A stretch of 64,000 nucleotides of DNA from Callorhinus ursinus. Its lineage: Eukaryota > Chordata > Mammalia > Carnivora > Otariidae. The position numbers and the translations under genes are program-made. The stretch lies in contig NW_020312828.1 of NCBI RefSeq assembly GCF_003265705.1, forward strand, positions 52,687,627 through 52,751,626, written 5' to 3'. The stretch's first letter is position 1, and each line of letters opens with the position of its first letter. Shown piece after piece: positions 11,670 to 23,329 of the stretch. The notes under the pieces are model-generated. The model saw only the letters and a list, made by a program, of their open reading frames with translations, made no database searches and was not told where the DNA came from.

Positions 11670-13739
11670 ACAAGCAGGATAAAGGATGACATTTATTTTG
11701 AAAAAAAGGTAGCACTGTTTTGATCTCTTATGGTGGTTATCACAAATACGAAAATCACATTCCTTTGTTGAATAAGAGTCAAGAAATTAGCAGAGATAAA
11801 ACTCTGTATCATTTCAATAACTATGCAAAAAAATTGGAGGGAAAAAACTGCATTTCAAGTCAAAATGATCAGGTTTTCTCTCTTCCTATATAACATGTAA
11901 TATAGATTGTAAGTAATTATAATACAAGGATTGTAATTTAGCTTCTTCTCCACACTCCTATACTTTAATTTGATACAAAATGATTTATCACAGTAATATT
12001 TATATTTTCCTCATTTGATCCGCAGGGGATAGAAATGATCCACATACTATTCTTGCATGATAGATATTCCCAAATCTCCAAACTTAAAGATCATAGCTTC
12101 ACAAGGGAAAATTACAAATAACCCTCTATCAAAACACTGATTCTTTTTCTGTTTCTTAATAAAGCACTTTTTAGGATTAAACTTCCTTATAGAGTATCAG
12201 TGCTGGAACATGATTAAGATAAAGCTGAAGTCAGATAGCTCAACAGAGAAGCAGTTTCTTGACAAGCTTCCTTTCTCCAGAATGGAGTGGACTTGCAATC
12301 CATTGATATCAACTACTTCAGCAGAGCAAACTGTGTGAAAGCTTCAAACATTGAAATTGGCAGATTTTAAACCTTTATATCTTTTTGTCTCCTTTTTAAA
12401 AGAGTTGTATGAAACAGAAATACTATCTTCACATGTAGAGGGAAAAGAAACATGCTCTTTCTTGGAAGTTCTCAATGAATGTAAAAGTAAGTGAGAGGTT
12501 CCCTCCAATGCCAAGGGAAAGCCTTGAAAGCAGGGGAATGTTTTGTTAAGATTAGCCATTTCCCTCCTGGCGGGACAACCAAGGACAAATTCCTCTATCT
12601 CTATTCTTTGCCATATCCTCTTTATTCAAGAATAAAATCACTTTAAAGTCACTCTACACTCTGTGGTGTTGAGTAAGTACTTTACCTAGAGCTGAGGGAA
12701 AGGGAGAAAAAAACAGGACCCTGACTCCAAGACACATAGTATGGAAGGACATGGATTCATGCAACCACCCAATATGACAGGCACTCATCATTCCCTGACT
12801 CTGAAAGGTGATGTGCTCCATGAACTGTAGGAAACTTTTTTTGGGGGACAGAGGGACAATTATTCCATATTCCTCTGTTTCCATGTAGAAGGACTCTACT
12901 TAGATGAACATTGTCTTTCCCACCCCAGGGAAGGAGAAATAAATGAAATATCTGAATGGGGAGTTTCAAAAACGATCCTCAGATCTTAGCATGCACCATG
13001 GCACCCATTCTCCCTGAGATTTGGCAGGAGGCTGAGAGAGTGTTTACTGTACTGCTCCATCTGTGCACTTGGAAGTCTACTCTGGTAAGGGAATCCTATG
13101 ATTATCCAGCTTGCCAGTACTGGGGTGGGGTGGGGGGAGTTAAGTTTAATCATGGGATAAAGGATTATTAATAAGCCCATTCCCCTCTATACTTAAATCA
13201 GCTTTGTCAATGTAACAAAACAAGTAATATTTTGATCTCCATTCTTCTGACTCCTGCACTTAGCTCTAAGCATGTTCCACAATTATTTGGGAAAGAGGGG
13301 ATTTATTTACTGACTCACCAAAATCCTAATAGCTTCCAGCTGTGTAAATAAATTAATGTTCATCAATGAATAGCTGGTTTTCAAAGACATTTTCTTTTAT
13401 TACCATCAAAGTTCTTACTCTATTAAACAACTGAAAACAAGAAAAAATGATTAATATAAATGGAGGGGAATGTGAGTCAATGAACATTGAAAGGAATCAT
13501 GAATATGATTATATCTATAGCCTTAGAAACCTCCTTGGTACTTAGAGACCCATGAGTGTAAGGACCTCCACATACTTGCATCTTTAGGACATTTTGGGCA
13601 TGGTGGATTAGAGAGAAATTCCAGTGAAGTTCATTGAAGGCCTTTATTAGTTTGCAGTTTCATAGACATGGTGATGGACTATTTCATTTTGGGAGGGGAA
13701 GTGTTTTGTGAGATGTAAGAAGAAATATTGAATATCCCA
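11670..13739. other. No feature recognised
   Basis: Contains several short overlapping frames (12344-13180), all without domains. A G-rich patch at 13122-13138 reads GGGGTGGGGTGGGGGG. No repeat named. Confidence 0.5.
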
Positions 13740-13945
13740 CTGGCACTATTTCATTTAATCCTCACAACAACTGGATAGAAGAGGTACTAGTCTTTTCTCC
13801 ATTTATAAATGAAGAAACAAGGCTTAGACACATAAAGCTGCTTGCCCAGGACATCAAAGACTGGAAATAACTGAGCCAGAGTTCACTTCCAGATCTGTCA
13901 AAATCAAAGCTCTTCCTTTAACCACTCTGTCATTTTGCCTTACTC
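13740..13945 (-). mobile_element. MIR SINE
   Basis: Reverse-order core: TTCATTTAATCCTCACAACA, GAGGTACTAGTC, CTCCATTTATAAATGAAGAA, ACAAGGCTTAGACACATAAA, TGCTTGCCCAGG, then CTCTTCCTTTAACCACTCTG at the head end. Confidence 0.8.
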
Positions 13946-14455
13946 ATTTTACTACTACCAATGTCAGTCACGTTGAAACTATTCAGTAAATGCTTGTTGA
14001 ACTGAATTAAGAGTTGAGTTTAAAATAAGCATTAAAAACTGTTCTCTTCACTCAGTTTTCATGTTTATAAACATTGCAATTGATAAATCACCTAGAAATA
14101 GAATAAGTTAAATACCAGATAATCTGAACAATTCATGAGATTAAAAAACCAGAAGGACTAACTCATCCAAGAAAAAATTCAAGAATCCTGAATATGAAGT
14201 TTGTTTAACAAAGTGGTGACTAAAGACATAATAATAGCCAACAAATATTTTTCAAGTATAAATGTGAATAGTGAGAGGATGAATTTAATTAAATATATCA
14301 ATTTGAGGAAATGGAAATTTAGGTCTAATTTAACAGAAAGCATTTTAACCATGGGAACTCAAATGTCACAGAATAATCTCAAGGGAATAGATCTTCTCCT
14401 TCAGACATTTAAAAATAGATTGTGTTTATTACCCAAGAGGAAAGAAGGAATATGT
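13946..14455. other. No clear feature
   Basis: A short AGTAAATGCTTGTTGAACTG at 13985-14005 may be an L2 tail. The rest, including the start of a 104-codon forward frame at 14201-14515, is unassigned. Confidence 0.4.
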
Positions 14456-14905
14456 CCTCTCAAAGACCTACACATAAATGTTTATAGCAGCTTTATATGT
14501 ATTGCAAAAAACTGAAAACAATCCAAATGTCCATCAACAGTTAAATAAAGTGTGGTATATCCATACAATGGAGTACTATTCATCAATAAAAAGGAATGAG
14601 CAGTTAATACATGCAATAACATGGATGAACCTCAAAATAATGATGCTGAGTAAAAGAATCAAGGCCAAAATAGAGTACATACTCTCTGATTCCATCGGTA
14701 TATGTCTATACAATGATCAGTGGTTGCAGAAGATGAGAGGTAAAAGGGAGAGAGGAATGACAAAGGGACATAAGGAAACTTTTGGGGATCACATATGTTC
14801 GTGAGCTAAATGTAATTTCATGGGACTATACCTATGTCAAAATGTATCAAATTGTACACTTTAAATATATGGAATTTATATCAATTATACCTCAAAGCTG
14901 TTTGA
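14456..14905 (+). mobile_element. L1M 3' region
   Basis: CACATAAATGTTTATAGCAG, ATCCAAATGTCCATCAACAG, GTGGTATATCCATACAATGG, TGCTGAGTAAAAGAA, AGTGGTTGCAGAAGATGAGA and TATCAATTATACCTCAAAGC run in L1 order through the end of ORF2 into the 3' UTR. It is older than the L1s at 15259 and 26283. Two forward frames here are ORF2 remnants. Confidence 0.85.
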
Positions 14906-15258
14906 AAAACAACAAATGAATAAATATCTTTAAAAAAATAGACTGTGGAACATCTACAGCAAAAGGTTGTAAGACATTGTTCCAACAATCAAAAGAACAC
15001 AATGGCTCCATCTTACTCTTTTTCCTCCACAATATACCTCCTAACTACCCACTTCTCTCATGGTCAGTCTCTTTTCCTGCATTCTTAATCCATTCCTACA
15101 TTCTATATTGCTCTTTGGAGTAAAGAATAAAGAAAACAAAATTCATTCACAAATTCCACCACACAGAGATTATGTTTATTAACATTTGAGGATATTTCTT
15201 CAGTTTTTGTTATCAGGATCATACTCTCAGTATTTGGATTTAGTTTTAATATTAGGTT
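14906..15258. other. No feature recognised
   Basis: AT-rich spacer between two same-strand L1 fragments. Confidence 0.5.
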
Positions 15259-15959
15259 CATAAAAGTGAACCCTCTTGCACTGTTTTGGCAATGCAAACT
15301 GGTGCAGTCACTGTGGAAGAGTATGGAATTTCCTCAAAAATTTAAAAATAAAACTACCCTATGATTCAGTAATCACACTATTGGGTATTTAACCAAAAAA
15401 GACAAAAACACTAATTCAAAAGGATACATGCACTCCTGTGTTTATAGCAGCATTATTTACAGTAGCCCAATTATGGAAGCAGCCCAAGTGTCCATCCATA
15501 GATGAATGGATAAAGAAGACGTGCTATATATACACAATTAAATATTATTCAGCCATAAAAAAGAATGGAATCTTGCCATTTGCAACAACATGGATGGAGC
15601 TAGAGTATAATGCTGAGTGAAATAAGTCAATCAGAGAGATAAATACCATATGATTTCACTCATGTGGAAGCTAAGAAACAAAAACGAGCAAAGACAAAAA
15701 AAAAAAAAAAAAAAACGAGACAGAGACAAGCCAAGAAACAGACTCATAACTATAGAGAACAAACTGATTATCAGAGGGGAAGGGGGTGAGGGAGTGGGTG
15801 AAATAGGTGATGGGGATTAAGGAGAACACTTGTGATGAGCACCAGGTATTGTATGGAAGTATTGAGTCATCTATATTATTCACCTGAAACTAATATAATA
15901 CTGTATGTTAACTATAGTAGAATTGAAATAAAACAATTTAAAATAAAGTGGCCAAAAAA
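15259..15959 (+). mobile_element. 5'-truncated carnivore L1 (last ~700 bp)
   Basis: Starts near AACCCTCTTGCACTG and runs through the ORF2 C-terminus: CACTATTGGGTATTTAACC, TAGCAGCATTATTTACAG, GCAGCCCAAGTGTCCATCC, GAATGGATAAAGAAGAC, ATGCTGAGTGAAATAAGTC. The 3' UTR has GTGATGAGCACCAGGTATTG and CACCTGAAACTAATATAATA. An internal A20 run lies at about 15697-15716. A weak 8-bp target duplication, ATTAGGTT, is at 15251-15258 and 15960-15967. Confidence 0.88.
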
Positions 15960-16049
15960 ATTAGGTTAATACCATTTGTATTGTGTTTTATTTAAACTTC
16001 CTAATCCTCAAACTTTTCCAATATATAGAAAAATGTAAAAAGTCTAACA

Positions 16050-16410
16050 CTTATATAATCACTCCTTGACTTGTTTGTCCTTCAGTTATTTCTTTTAAAG
16101 AAACAAACATTTTAAAGTCCTGCTTTCCATTGTAAGCAAAATCCTGAAATTAGTATATATCATTATCAAATATGTATTTTTGCCTTATTATATATGTATA
16201 TACACAAAAATACATACATTTTGTTGTGCTTTGGACAGTTACATAAATTGTATCATAAGAAGCATAGTTTTGCATCTTCCTTTTTCCATTCAGTATGTTT
16301 TCTGAGATTCATCCATGTTGATGCATGTCAATCCATTTCTTTTGGATGTCCTATTATATGTATAAATCAGTTTAGCATTCCTGTTTCACTTAATATTACA
16401 TCATGATTGT
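16050..16410 (-). mobile_element. L1M fragment (antisense)
   Basis: GAGATTCATCCATGTTGATG with TAATATTACATCATGATTG and TTCCATTCAGTATG is the antisense of a stretch of old L1 3' sequence ('cttcacttagcataatgttttcaaggttcatccatgttg'). Left boundary is uncertain. Confidence 0.65.
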
Positions 16411-16611
16411 TCTCCAAGCCTTTGTGATTTTCCCTTTTTCAAAGGCTCTTCCCCAGCTCTTTCTGGCTGGCTTTCTCCTTCAGGTCACAACTCAGAGAAG
16501 GTTCCCACATTACCCTATCTGAAGTAACTTCCATCCTTGCCCACACCCAACAAATGGTATTCTCTTTTTCATGTCACCCTTGAATTTCTTTTATAGCATT
16601 TACTTTTCATT
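16411..16611. other. No clear feature
   Basis: CTTTCTGGCTGGCTTTCTCC, AGGTCACAACTCAGAGAAGG and CACATTACCCTATCTGAAG resemble an L2 end, too diverged to call firmly. Confidence 0.35.
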
Positions 16612-16625
16612 TTCTCCACTTGTTT

Positions 16626-16816
16626 TTTTTTTTTTAAAGATTTTATTTATTTATTTGAGAGAGAGAATGAGATAGAGCATGAGAGAGGGGAGGGTCAGAG
16701 GGAGAAGCAGACTCACCGCTGAGCAGGGAGCCCGAAGCGGGACTTGATCCCGGGACTCCAGGATCATGACCTGAGCCGAAGGCAGTCGCTTAACCAACTG
16801 AGCCACCCAGGCGCCC
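16626..16816 (-). mobile_element. CAN-SINE (SINEC)
   Basis: Complete carnivore tRNA-derived SINE in reverse: poly-T, AAAGATTTTATTTATTTATT, GA-rich body, GAGCAGGGAGCCCGAAGC, GATCATGACCTGAGCCGAAG, and the tRNA-like head ending ACTGAGCCACCCAGGCGCCC. A perfect 14-bp target duplication, TTCTCCACTTGTTT, lies at 16612-16625 and 16817-16830. Confidence 0.97.
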
Positions 16817-17079
16817 TTCTCCACTTGTTTATTGTATGGTTCCTCCAAGAGATGGTAAGTCGCCTGAGGACAGGGAGTTGTCTTCATTTTTCACCTTTAT
16901 ATTTTAAAGAGGGATGTCACATTAGCACAATGCATGCCACATTAAAAAGACTGAACTAATATTTAGAGAAAAAATAAAGGATAGATGAATGGATGATGGA
17001 TGGCAGGAGTAATAGATATGGATGGTTGGATGCTGACTATGTCATTTCTGGTTCTAATTCTATGAGGCCCTCGTCAACC

Positions 17080-17520
17080 AAGAAAAGAGGCAGAACTGAA
17101 ATGAAACAAAAACATTTATTTGGGGTCTCAGAATTGCAATTCAGGTAACACAAATTCCAGTAAATTGTGTCCCACTAGGGAACAAAAGTCTGAGGTTTTT
17201 AATGACAAAAGGGAATGCTTGTGTCCATTGTTTACAAAGAATTTTGATCGGTGTTGGAGGCAAAAAACTAATGTTGGCTAAGCATAATTGGTTGCTAAGG
17301 CTATCACTAAACAAAAGTATGTTACTGTAGCAAGTTGCAGATGTTCTTGCAGTGTCTTTGGAATATTTGCAGTTTGGCCCAGTTCAAAAGTTCATCATTG
17401 TATCTGGGGAGGAGGTGCATAAAGCCCACCTCCTTAATGGCCTTCTGGCTTCATTTTAAAACCCCTTTACATAAGTGACTCCATTTTATTTTACTCTTCA
17501 CATCCCATTCTACCATCAAC
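17080..17520 (-). mobile_element. Possible LTR, family unknown
   Basis: AAAAACATTTATTTGGGGTC at one end and ATAAGTGACTCCATTTTATT at the other. Read in reverse, AATAAAATGGAGTCACTTAT and an AATAAATG signal look like an ERV LTR. No consensus recalled with certainty and no flanking duplication identified. Confidence 0.35.
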
Positions 17521-17522
17521 AA

Positions 17523-17586
17523 AAAGCTAAGCTAAGCTTCTTTCTTAGCTTTTAATTTGTTTGCTAATTAAAGCAAACAAATTAAA
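17523..17586. repeat. Perfect 16-bp inverted repeat with a nested smaller one
   Basis: TTTTAATTTGTTTGCT (17549-17564), a 6-nt spacer AATTAA, then its exact complement AGCAAACAAATTAAAA (17571-17586). Just upstream AAGCTAAG (17523-17530) pairs with CTTAGCTT (17543-17550). Could form a cruciform or hairpin. Confidence 0.9.
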
Positions 17587-18317
17587 ACAAAAAGTCCAGG
17601 AGAACTTAAATTTCATATCATATCCCTCAGCCACATTTGAGCTTATCTACTCTGGATGGCCAAATAGCTAGGTCTACTGTAAAAATAACGAACCTCTAAA
17701 TGCTGTGCTTACAGTTAGAAAGCTACAGTTTAATCCCTTCAACTTCTCTTCAAATTATTAGTTCAAACAGAAACTAAAATTATGGCCATTCAGCTAGATT
17801 ACCAGAATATATCCTTTATTTTATTATCCTTAGAAGTATTCAGGATAGACCATTAATGATTTATGGCTAGTTTCATGAATTGTTTATTATTTACATAGCA
17901 CATGGATTATTGTTTTTTATATCTAAGTAGAGATTTTCTAAAGTTTTGGAAATTTGAAAATATTTTTATGCCTACACGTTTCAAGCTACTTTGTAAGTTT
18001 TATAGAGTTTGCTTTGCAGTATAATGAAAAATGGGAAATTTTATATAGTAATTTAAAGTTTTATAATACCTATTAAGGAGCACACATGTCCTCCTTACTC
18101 CAAACATACATTCTTCTGAAATAGTATAAAAAAATTGTCATTTGCGAAATTGGCTTAGAATAATTTAAAAATACATATACTTTTCCTGAATTAAAGTGGT
18201 TATTTTTATCCTTGAGATATCACCTAGATTAAAAATATTCTTTGTATTTGAGGATGTCTTAAAATGGTAAACATTTTGCAAATGTAATAATCTGTTTTAG
18301 TAAAATACATAATAAAA
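17587..18317. other. No feature recognised
   Basis: AT-rich, no nameable repeat. Confidence 0.5.
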
Positions 18318-18512
18318 TTAGGTAGGATATATTGTGCACTTAACTATATGATAAGCACTTCTACGTGTATCTCATTAAGGCAGCACCAATAAGGTTGATA
18401 TTACTTTCTCCATTTTACATACAAGGATTGAAGAGGTTATTTAACTTATCCAACTAAGTGGTAGGACTAAAACTTAACTTTAAGCTGTCTTTTAACCACT
18501 ATACCGTAATGG
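18318..18512 (-). mobile_element. MIR SINE
   Basis: GTGCACTTAACTATATGATA, TGTATCTCATTAAGG, GTTGATATTACTTTCTCCAT, TTTACATACAAGGATTGAAG, ACTTATCCAACTAAGTGG and CTTTTAACCACTATACC follow the reverse MIR order. Confidence 0.75.
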
Positions 18513-18587
18513 AAATCAGGTGGAGGGTCAATGAGAAAATAAAAATCACCCTTCATCTCATAACCCAGAGATCATGATTGTTAATAC

Positions 18588-18639
18588 TCTAGTTTATTTT
18601 TGTCTAATTTTTATTCTAGTTTATTTTGTCTAATTTTTA
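18588..18639 (+). repeat. Two-copy tandem duplication, ~26-bp unit
   Basis: Unit TCTAGTTTATTTTTGTC then TAATTTTTA, repeated immediately with one T fewer. Two copies only. Confidence 0.9.
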
Positions 18640-21600
18640 TAACCTGTGATTTTGTTATATATACTGTGTTCATCTTTCACTTAATCTCATAAATATTTCT
18701 GATGATGTTCAATATTTTTTACAGTGCTCCTTGTTATTGAGGTGCAATTCTTTAACAGTTCCCTTTCCCAAAACTGTTTGCACTCTCCACAATTCCTAAC
18801 CCCTCACAATCTGCTAATTCAAGTGTGCTTGTTTTAAATCATTCTATCTTCTAAATCATGTATCTTAATTAAGAAAATAAAATGTTAAAAAGCCACAAGA
18901 GTACCCAGAAAGAATTAGTTGGCTAATATAAAGGAAAATGAGCATGTTGGTGTTTTTAAAAACTAACTCTTCTTCTTAAATATTAAAATTCCTTAAATGG
19001 ATTTCAATAGAACATGATGAATATGTTGGTTATAATGCTGAAGATTTTCCTCAAAGAATAAACTTGGAACTTCTCTTCAAGGTGAAGCTGGTACAGTAGA
19101 AATGTTTTATGTTGATGATTTTGTATGACTGAAAAAGCATTGATACTACGTAGTATCCAAAGCAACAAAGCAATGAAATATATGCCTTAAAAGTACAGGT
19201 TGGCCTTGTGCATCACAGAAGGTCATCACTGTGTAGATCCAGCTGTCTCTATGTCCTAAGATTTCACCCAGACTCTCAGTCACTGTAAATTCGATACAAA
19301 CTAAAGCTGCTCCAAGCCCAGATTTACAAAGCCTTTCAGCAAAAAGATAAGATATTTGTATCATGATCATTTTAAGAAAGGACACTGATAAACATATGCT
19401 AATGAAATATTTTACTGATGTATTAAATGACACTACTTAATTGAGATGTTTCAGGTTGGCATCACTCAAAGCCCCAGGTTAAAATAGAAATATCAACCTA
19501 TTCTTAAACTCAAACCTTTTGAAAAGCTATCAATATAAGAGGTGCAAATTGTATTTCTTGGGAAAAATTTATTAATAGCAATGACTAGCCAGCACATCCT
19601 ATCATCAAGTCCATACAAATGATTTTTAATTTAAATAGCCACTTGCACATTTCCTCTAACATCAAAGAATTTTTGCTGTGTGCATAATGCAGGAGAATTT
19701 TTATTTCTCTGCAAAACAATTTTGTATTGTGATTATGTGTTGTTAGTAAAATCGGATTACTCTAGAAAATTTTATACACGATTTAAAGCTATTTATGCTC
19801 AAGACAAATGGTCATGATTATTATAAAGACAATTTGGATTCAATTATTTTCTGACCTTACAAATAAAGTCTTTATAAACTGTTAAACATGCAGAGCTTTT
19901 AGCTTATTTTAACTTTTCGTTAAAACAGAATTTTATTGTTAGTTAATGTATGAAATGATTCTTATAGCCATTTTTTGTGCTTACAAGAGACCTTTATAAA
20001 GTAAATACCACTATTTAGAGAAATAAATAAAATCTGTTTAATATTATCTTCCTGTTATAACTATTTTTGAAACTGGTTATAAGTATATAAGTACTTTTTG
20101 TTTCTGAGATCTAATTTCCATTATAAGTGAAGCCTGAAAGATCTGGTTAGTTACTTACTTAGTAAAATAACGTGCTGTAGGGTATGTTGATAGAACGAAT
20201 TCTAACTGCTAATGCAGGAATCAGAAATTCAGCTAACTTTCCTGTTGTTGGTGATTCACTATTGTGTATCCTTTTAATTGGCAGTATTTCTATGTCCCTA
20301 ATAGAGGAAATGCTGTCATCCTAACTACACAAATTAGATTTGCCTTTTTAAATGTAACCTATAGGCATACAACTCCAGACTTAAGTCATTATAAAGAGGA
20401 ATCAACATATTTCCAAGATTTTATAGTTACTGAAATAAATGCCTCGATTGTACCCAAAATGTTGCCCAACTCCCCACTAACTCCTTATGTGCCTTAGATT
20501 TAAAATATTCTTGCTTAATCAAGAACATGCTTTATGTTCTTACTTACTTTCAAACATGAAAATCCATCCAGCCTTCTGATGCCCTTTAATTTTTAAGAGT
20601 GGATTTCTGCTTAGTGTAAAATTTTCTAGTCCATTTAGTGGGCCAGTGATAGTTTTTATTTGGCTAAACTAACCTAATTTTGTTACTCGACTGTATTGTA
20701 TAAACCTGAAATGAACAGGAAGAGGGAAAGCTTTACTTCACGAAAATGCTACCTTAATATGTAACCAAAGTCCTTAGGAAAGCTTTCCATCTTGGAGTGA
20801 TGAAGAGCAATGTAAAAGACATCCTCATGACAGAAGACTGCGGGTTTCCATGTGGACAAGGTCATTTCAATGACAAAATTTGAAGCAGTGAAGGGGAACT
20901 CTGACCAAACTTAAACATCTTTGTAATTGTTTACAGAGAACTCACTCAGAATAATTTACTTACGGAAAAAGGGCTGGCAGTACAACTATTGGAAGTGGCT
21001 GTAACTAATCATTTCTATGCCAGAATTTTTGTTTCTCACTCCTTTAAAAAATAAAGAGAAAAGGAAAGAGAGAGAAAGTAAGTGTTGAGTTTAGATTGTT
21101 GGACTAGGGTTTGGGGAGAAGTTTTTTCATTAAATTGTCTTTTTTGCTGCTCCTGAATGAGCTTTATAGATGTGCCCTGGGAATCTAGTACCTCCTTATC
21201 TGATAATGCCTGAAATCATATAGAAAGTGGAGCATAAGTTGAGTTTTGACAATGTCAATAATGTGTTTCAGATATTCCTCCTCTACTGGACAGGTTGAAT
21301 ATGTATACTCAGTAACATATTTGGGTGCTTTCTTTACTACTGATTTCATCCAGATGCTCCCTGAGTAGAGAATTACATCTTTCCCAATTCGATTTATCCT
21401 TGTCAATTAAATAAAACAAATGAAATATCAAGGAGTCTCTTATTGAGAAAGGCCCACTTTGTTGTCTTTGGTTCAATATGAGGGTAATTTAAATTGCACA
21501 ACTGAAACATGGTAGGAAAGCTATAGAATCATAACGCTTTCCTGGAGGACAGAAGGTACTTTTCATCTTACAAATGAATTAATATAATGGATCCCCAGTT

Positions 21601-22004
21601 TGTTTCAAGTAATTTTTGTTTTTCATAACCACTGAATGGCCAGAAATTGTATGATTTAATTCTATTTCTACTTGTTTAAGTGAGATTTGCTTTATGATAA
21701 AGATACTTGTTCTTGAAGTACATCCTTGGGAAGTTAAAGTTAGATACCCGGGATTGGTTTTCCAGGATAAGAAGAATGAGTATCAGCTACTCCAGAAGGG
21801 TGCTATGACAATGACTCTAGTGTCTGAAGGTCAGAAGTAGAGCCACTGAAGACTACTAAACCAGTGTCCTTGACCCCTCTTCTCTCAGAGATGGCTGGGG
21901 ACAAGGGGGAGACTCTTCATGCTGTGTCGCCTAACATTGTAAAAATTCAAAAAATGGCAAGCTGATCAATACCACTTATATTGAAGAATTACATTCCATG
22001 TATT
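18640..22004. other. Long interval with no nameable repeat
   Basis: About 3.4 kb of AT-rich DNA in which I recognise no SINE, LINE or LTR. A reverse frame at 19146-19433 (95 codons) has a protein-like C-terminal half containing GEILGHRDSWIYTV, but no family I know. Other frames (20264-20497 forward, 21185-21406 reverse) are unsupported. Confidence 0.45.
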
Positions 22005-22095
22005 TTTGTCTGTTTAATTCATAGCCGTATCTTCTTGACCTAGAATAGTGCCTACTATATAGAACGTGTCTAAGAAATAGTTCTCAAATGAATCT
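22005..22095 (+). mobile_element. L2 3' tail fragment
   Basis: TATCTTCTTGACCTAGAATA, GTGCCTACTATATAGAACG and TCTAAGAAATAGTTCTCAAA follow the L2 end ('tatccccagtgcctagcacagtgcctggcacatagtagg'). Confidence 0.5.
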
Positions 22096-22149
22096 TTCTA
22101 AAACCTGTTATCTAAGAGCAAAAAGCTGACTCTTCTGTATGTGCATAAG

Positions 22150-22250
22150 AAGATAAGATCCACTATTTAATGATAATGTACTATTAACCATTTTATATCT
22201 GTCATCTAATTTAATCTTTTTAAAAGCCCTTGGGAAAAAATTTCCTCTTA
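22150..22250 (-). mobile_element. MIR core fragment
   Basis: TGTCATCTAATTTAATC and AAAGCCCTTGGGA resemble reverse MIR ('tcatttaatcctcacaacaaccctatga'). Short and weak. Confidence 0.35.
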
Positions 22251-22303
22251 ACTTTTAATAACAACAGCAACAACAATATTTTTTTTAAAGGAGAACACTA
22301 GCA

Positions 22304-22890
22304 TTATGGACTGAATGTTTGTGTCTCCCCTAAATCCATATGTTAAAACCCTACTCCCCAAAGTGATGGTATTACCAGGTGGGGCCTTTAGGAAATAATG
22401 AGAATCAGATGAGGTCATGAGAGTGGGGCCCTCAAGAATGGGTTAGTGCCTTTATAAGAATGGCAAGAGAACTTGCTCCATCTTTCTGCTGTCAGCCCTG
22501 GGAGGAAACAAGAAATCCATATTCAGCAACCCAGGAGAAAGCCTTCACCAGAGCCCATCTATGCTGGCACCCTGACCTCAGACTTTGAAACTCTAGAACT
22601 ATAAGGAATAAATTTCTGGGGATGCCTGGGTGGCTCAGTCAGTTAAGCGTCTGCCTTCAGCTTAGGTCATGATCCCAGGGTCCTGGGATCCCAATTCAGT
22701 GGGGAGTCTGCTTCTCCCTCTGCCTGCCTCTCCCCCTGCTTATGCTTTCTGTCTCTCTCTCTCTGACAAGTAAATAAATAAAATCTTTAAAAAATAAAAA
22801 ATAAAAAATTTTTAAAAAAAGAAATAAATTTCTGTTGTTAATAAGCCACCCAGTCTTTGGTACCTTGTTATAGCAGCCTGAACTGACTCC
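22304..22890 (+). mobile_element. MLT1-type ERVL-MaLR LTR split by a SINE
   Basis: Classic LTR wording: TATGGACTGAATGTTTGTG, CATATGTTAAAACCCTACTC, ACCAGGTGGGGCCTTTAGG, GAGGTCATGAGAGTGGGGCC, CCTTTATAAGAATGGC, AACTCTAGAACTATAAGG, AATAAATTTCTG; then, beyond the SINE, TTGTTAATAAGCCACCCAGT and TTGTTATAGCAGCCTGAAC. Removing 22619-22822 rejoins the LTR. Solo LTR; no internal region seen nearby. Confidence 0.85.
22619..22822 (+). mobile_element. CAN-SINE (SINEC) inside the MLT1 LTR
   Basis: Head GGGATGCCTGGGTGGCTCAG, then GTCATGATCCCAGGGTCCTG, CTGCTTCTCCCTCTGCC, a CT-rich stretch and TAAATAAATAAAATCTTT with an A-rich tail. Flanked by a 12-bp duplication AATAAATTTCTG at 22607-22618 and 22823-22834. 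The reverse frame at 22696-22896 is SINE antisense. Confidence 0.95.
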
Positions 22891-22899
22891 AACCACTAA

Positions 22900-23329
22900 G
22901 AAACTTGCCCAGATTTTACAGACTAAGTGACAGTCAGAATGGTAAGTGATAAAGCAACTGTAGGAAAGAATTACGTCCTGCTGTCAGCTTCATAATTTTC
23001 TCCCTACTTCATTTTCTCATGTGCAAACTGAAGGCAATAATTCAAGCTCTAGAATGGAGCATACCTAAAGTCAACTGAGCCAATCAAGATCACAAAAACA
23101 AGGTTAATTCCTCATCAGTGTTAATCACCAAAAATATTTATGGGAAGCTTCTTACTGTAAATGTATAAAAATATTCATGTTTGAAGTTCAGTTGTTGAAT
23201 ACATAATCCATTCACTTGATTCAAAGTTCACAAAGTGTTAAGGTAATGTACTAGTGTCTCTTAGCCACCCTGAGCATAAAACTCAGGAAGCATGAATTTT
23301 TAGCTATATTCAATAGGTCTAGTATTTAG
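22900..23329. other. No feature recognised
   Basis: No nameable repeat. Confidence 0.45.

Noticed and set aside
13122..13138. G-quadruplex candidate (G4, G4, G6 runs)
   Set aside because: Only three separated G-runs, so a standard three-tier quadruplex needs an unusual split of the last run; weak.
16778..16816. tRNA-like sequence on the minus strand
   Set aside because: It is the tRNA-derived head of a CAN-SINE, followed by a SINE body and tail; no intact cloverleaf.
22696..22896. 66-codon reverse frame
   Set aside because: SINE antisense joined to MLT1 sequence.
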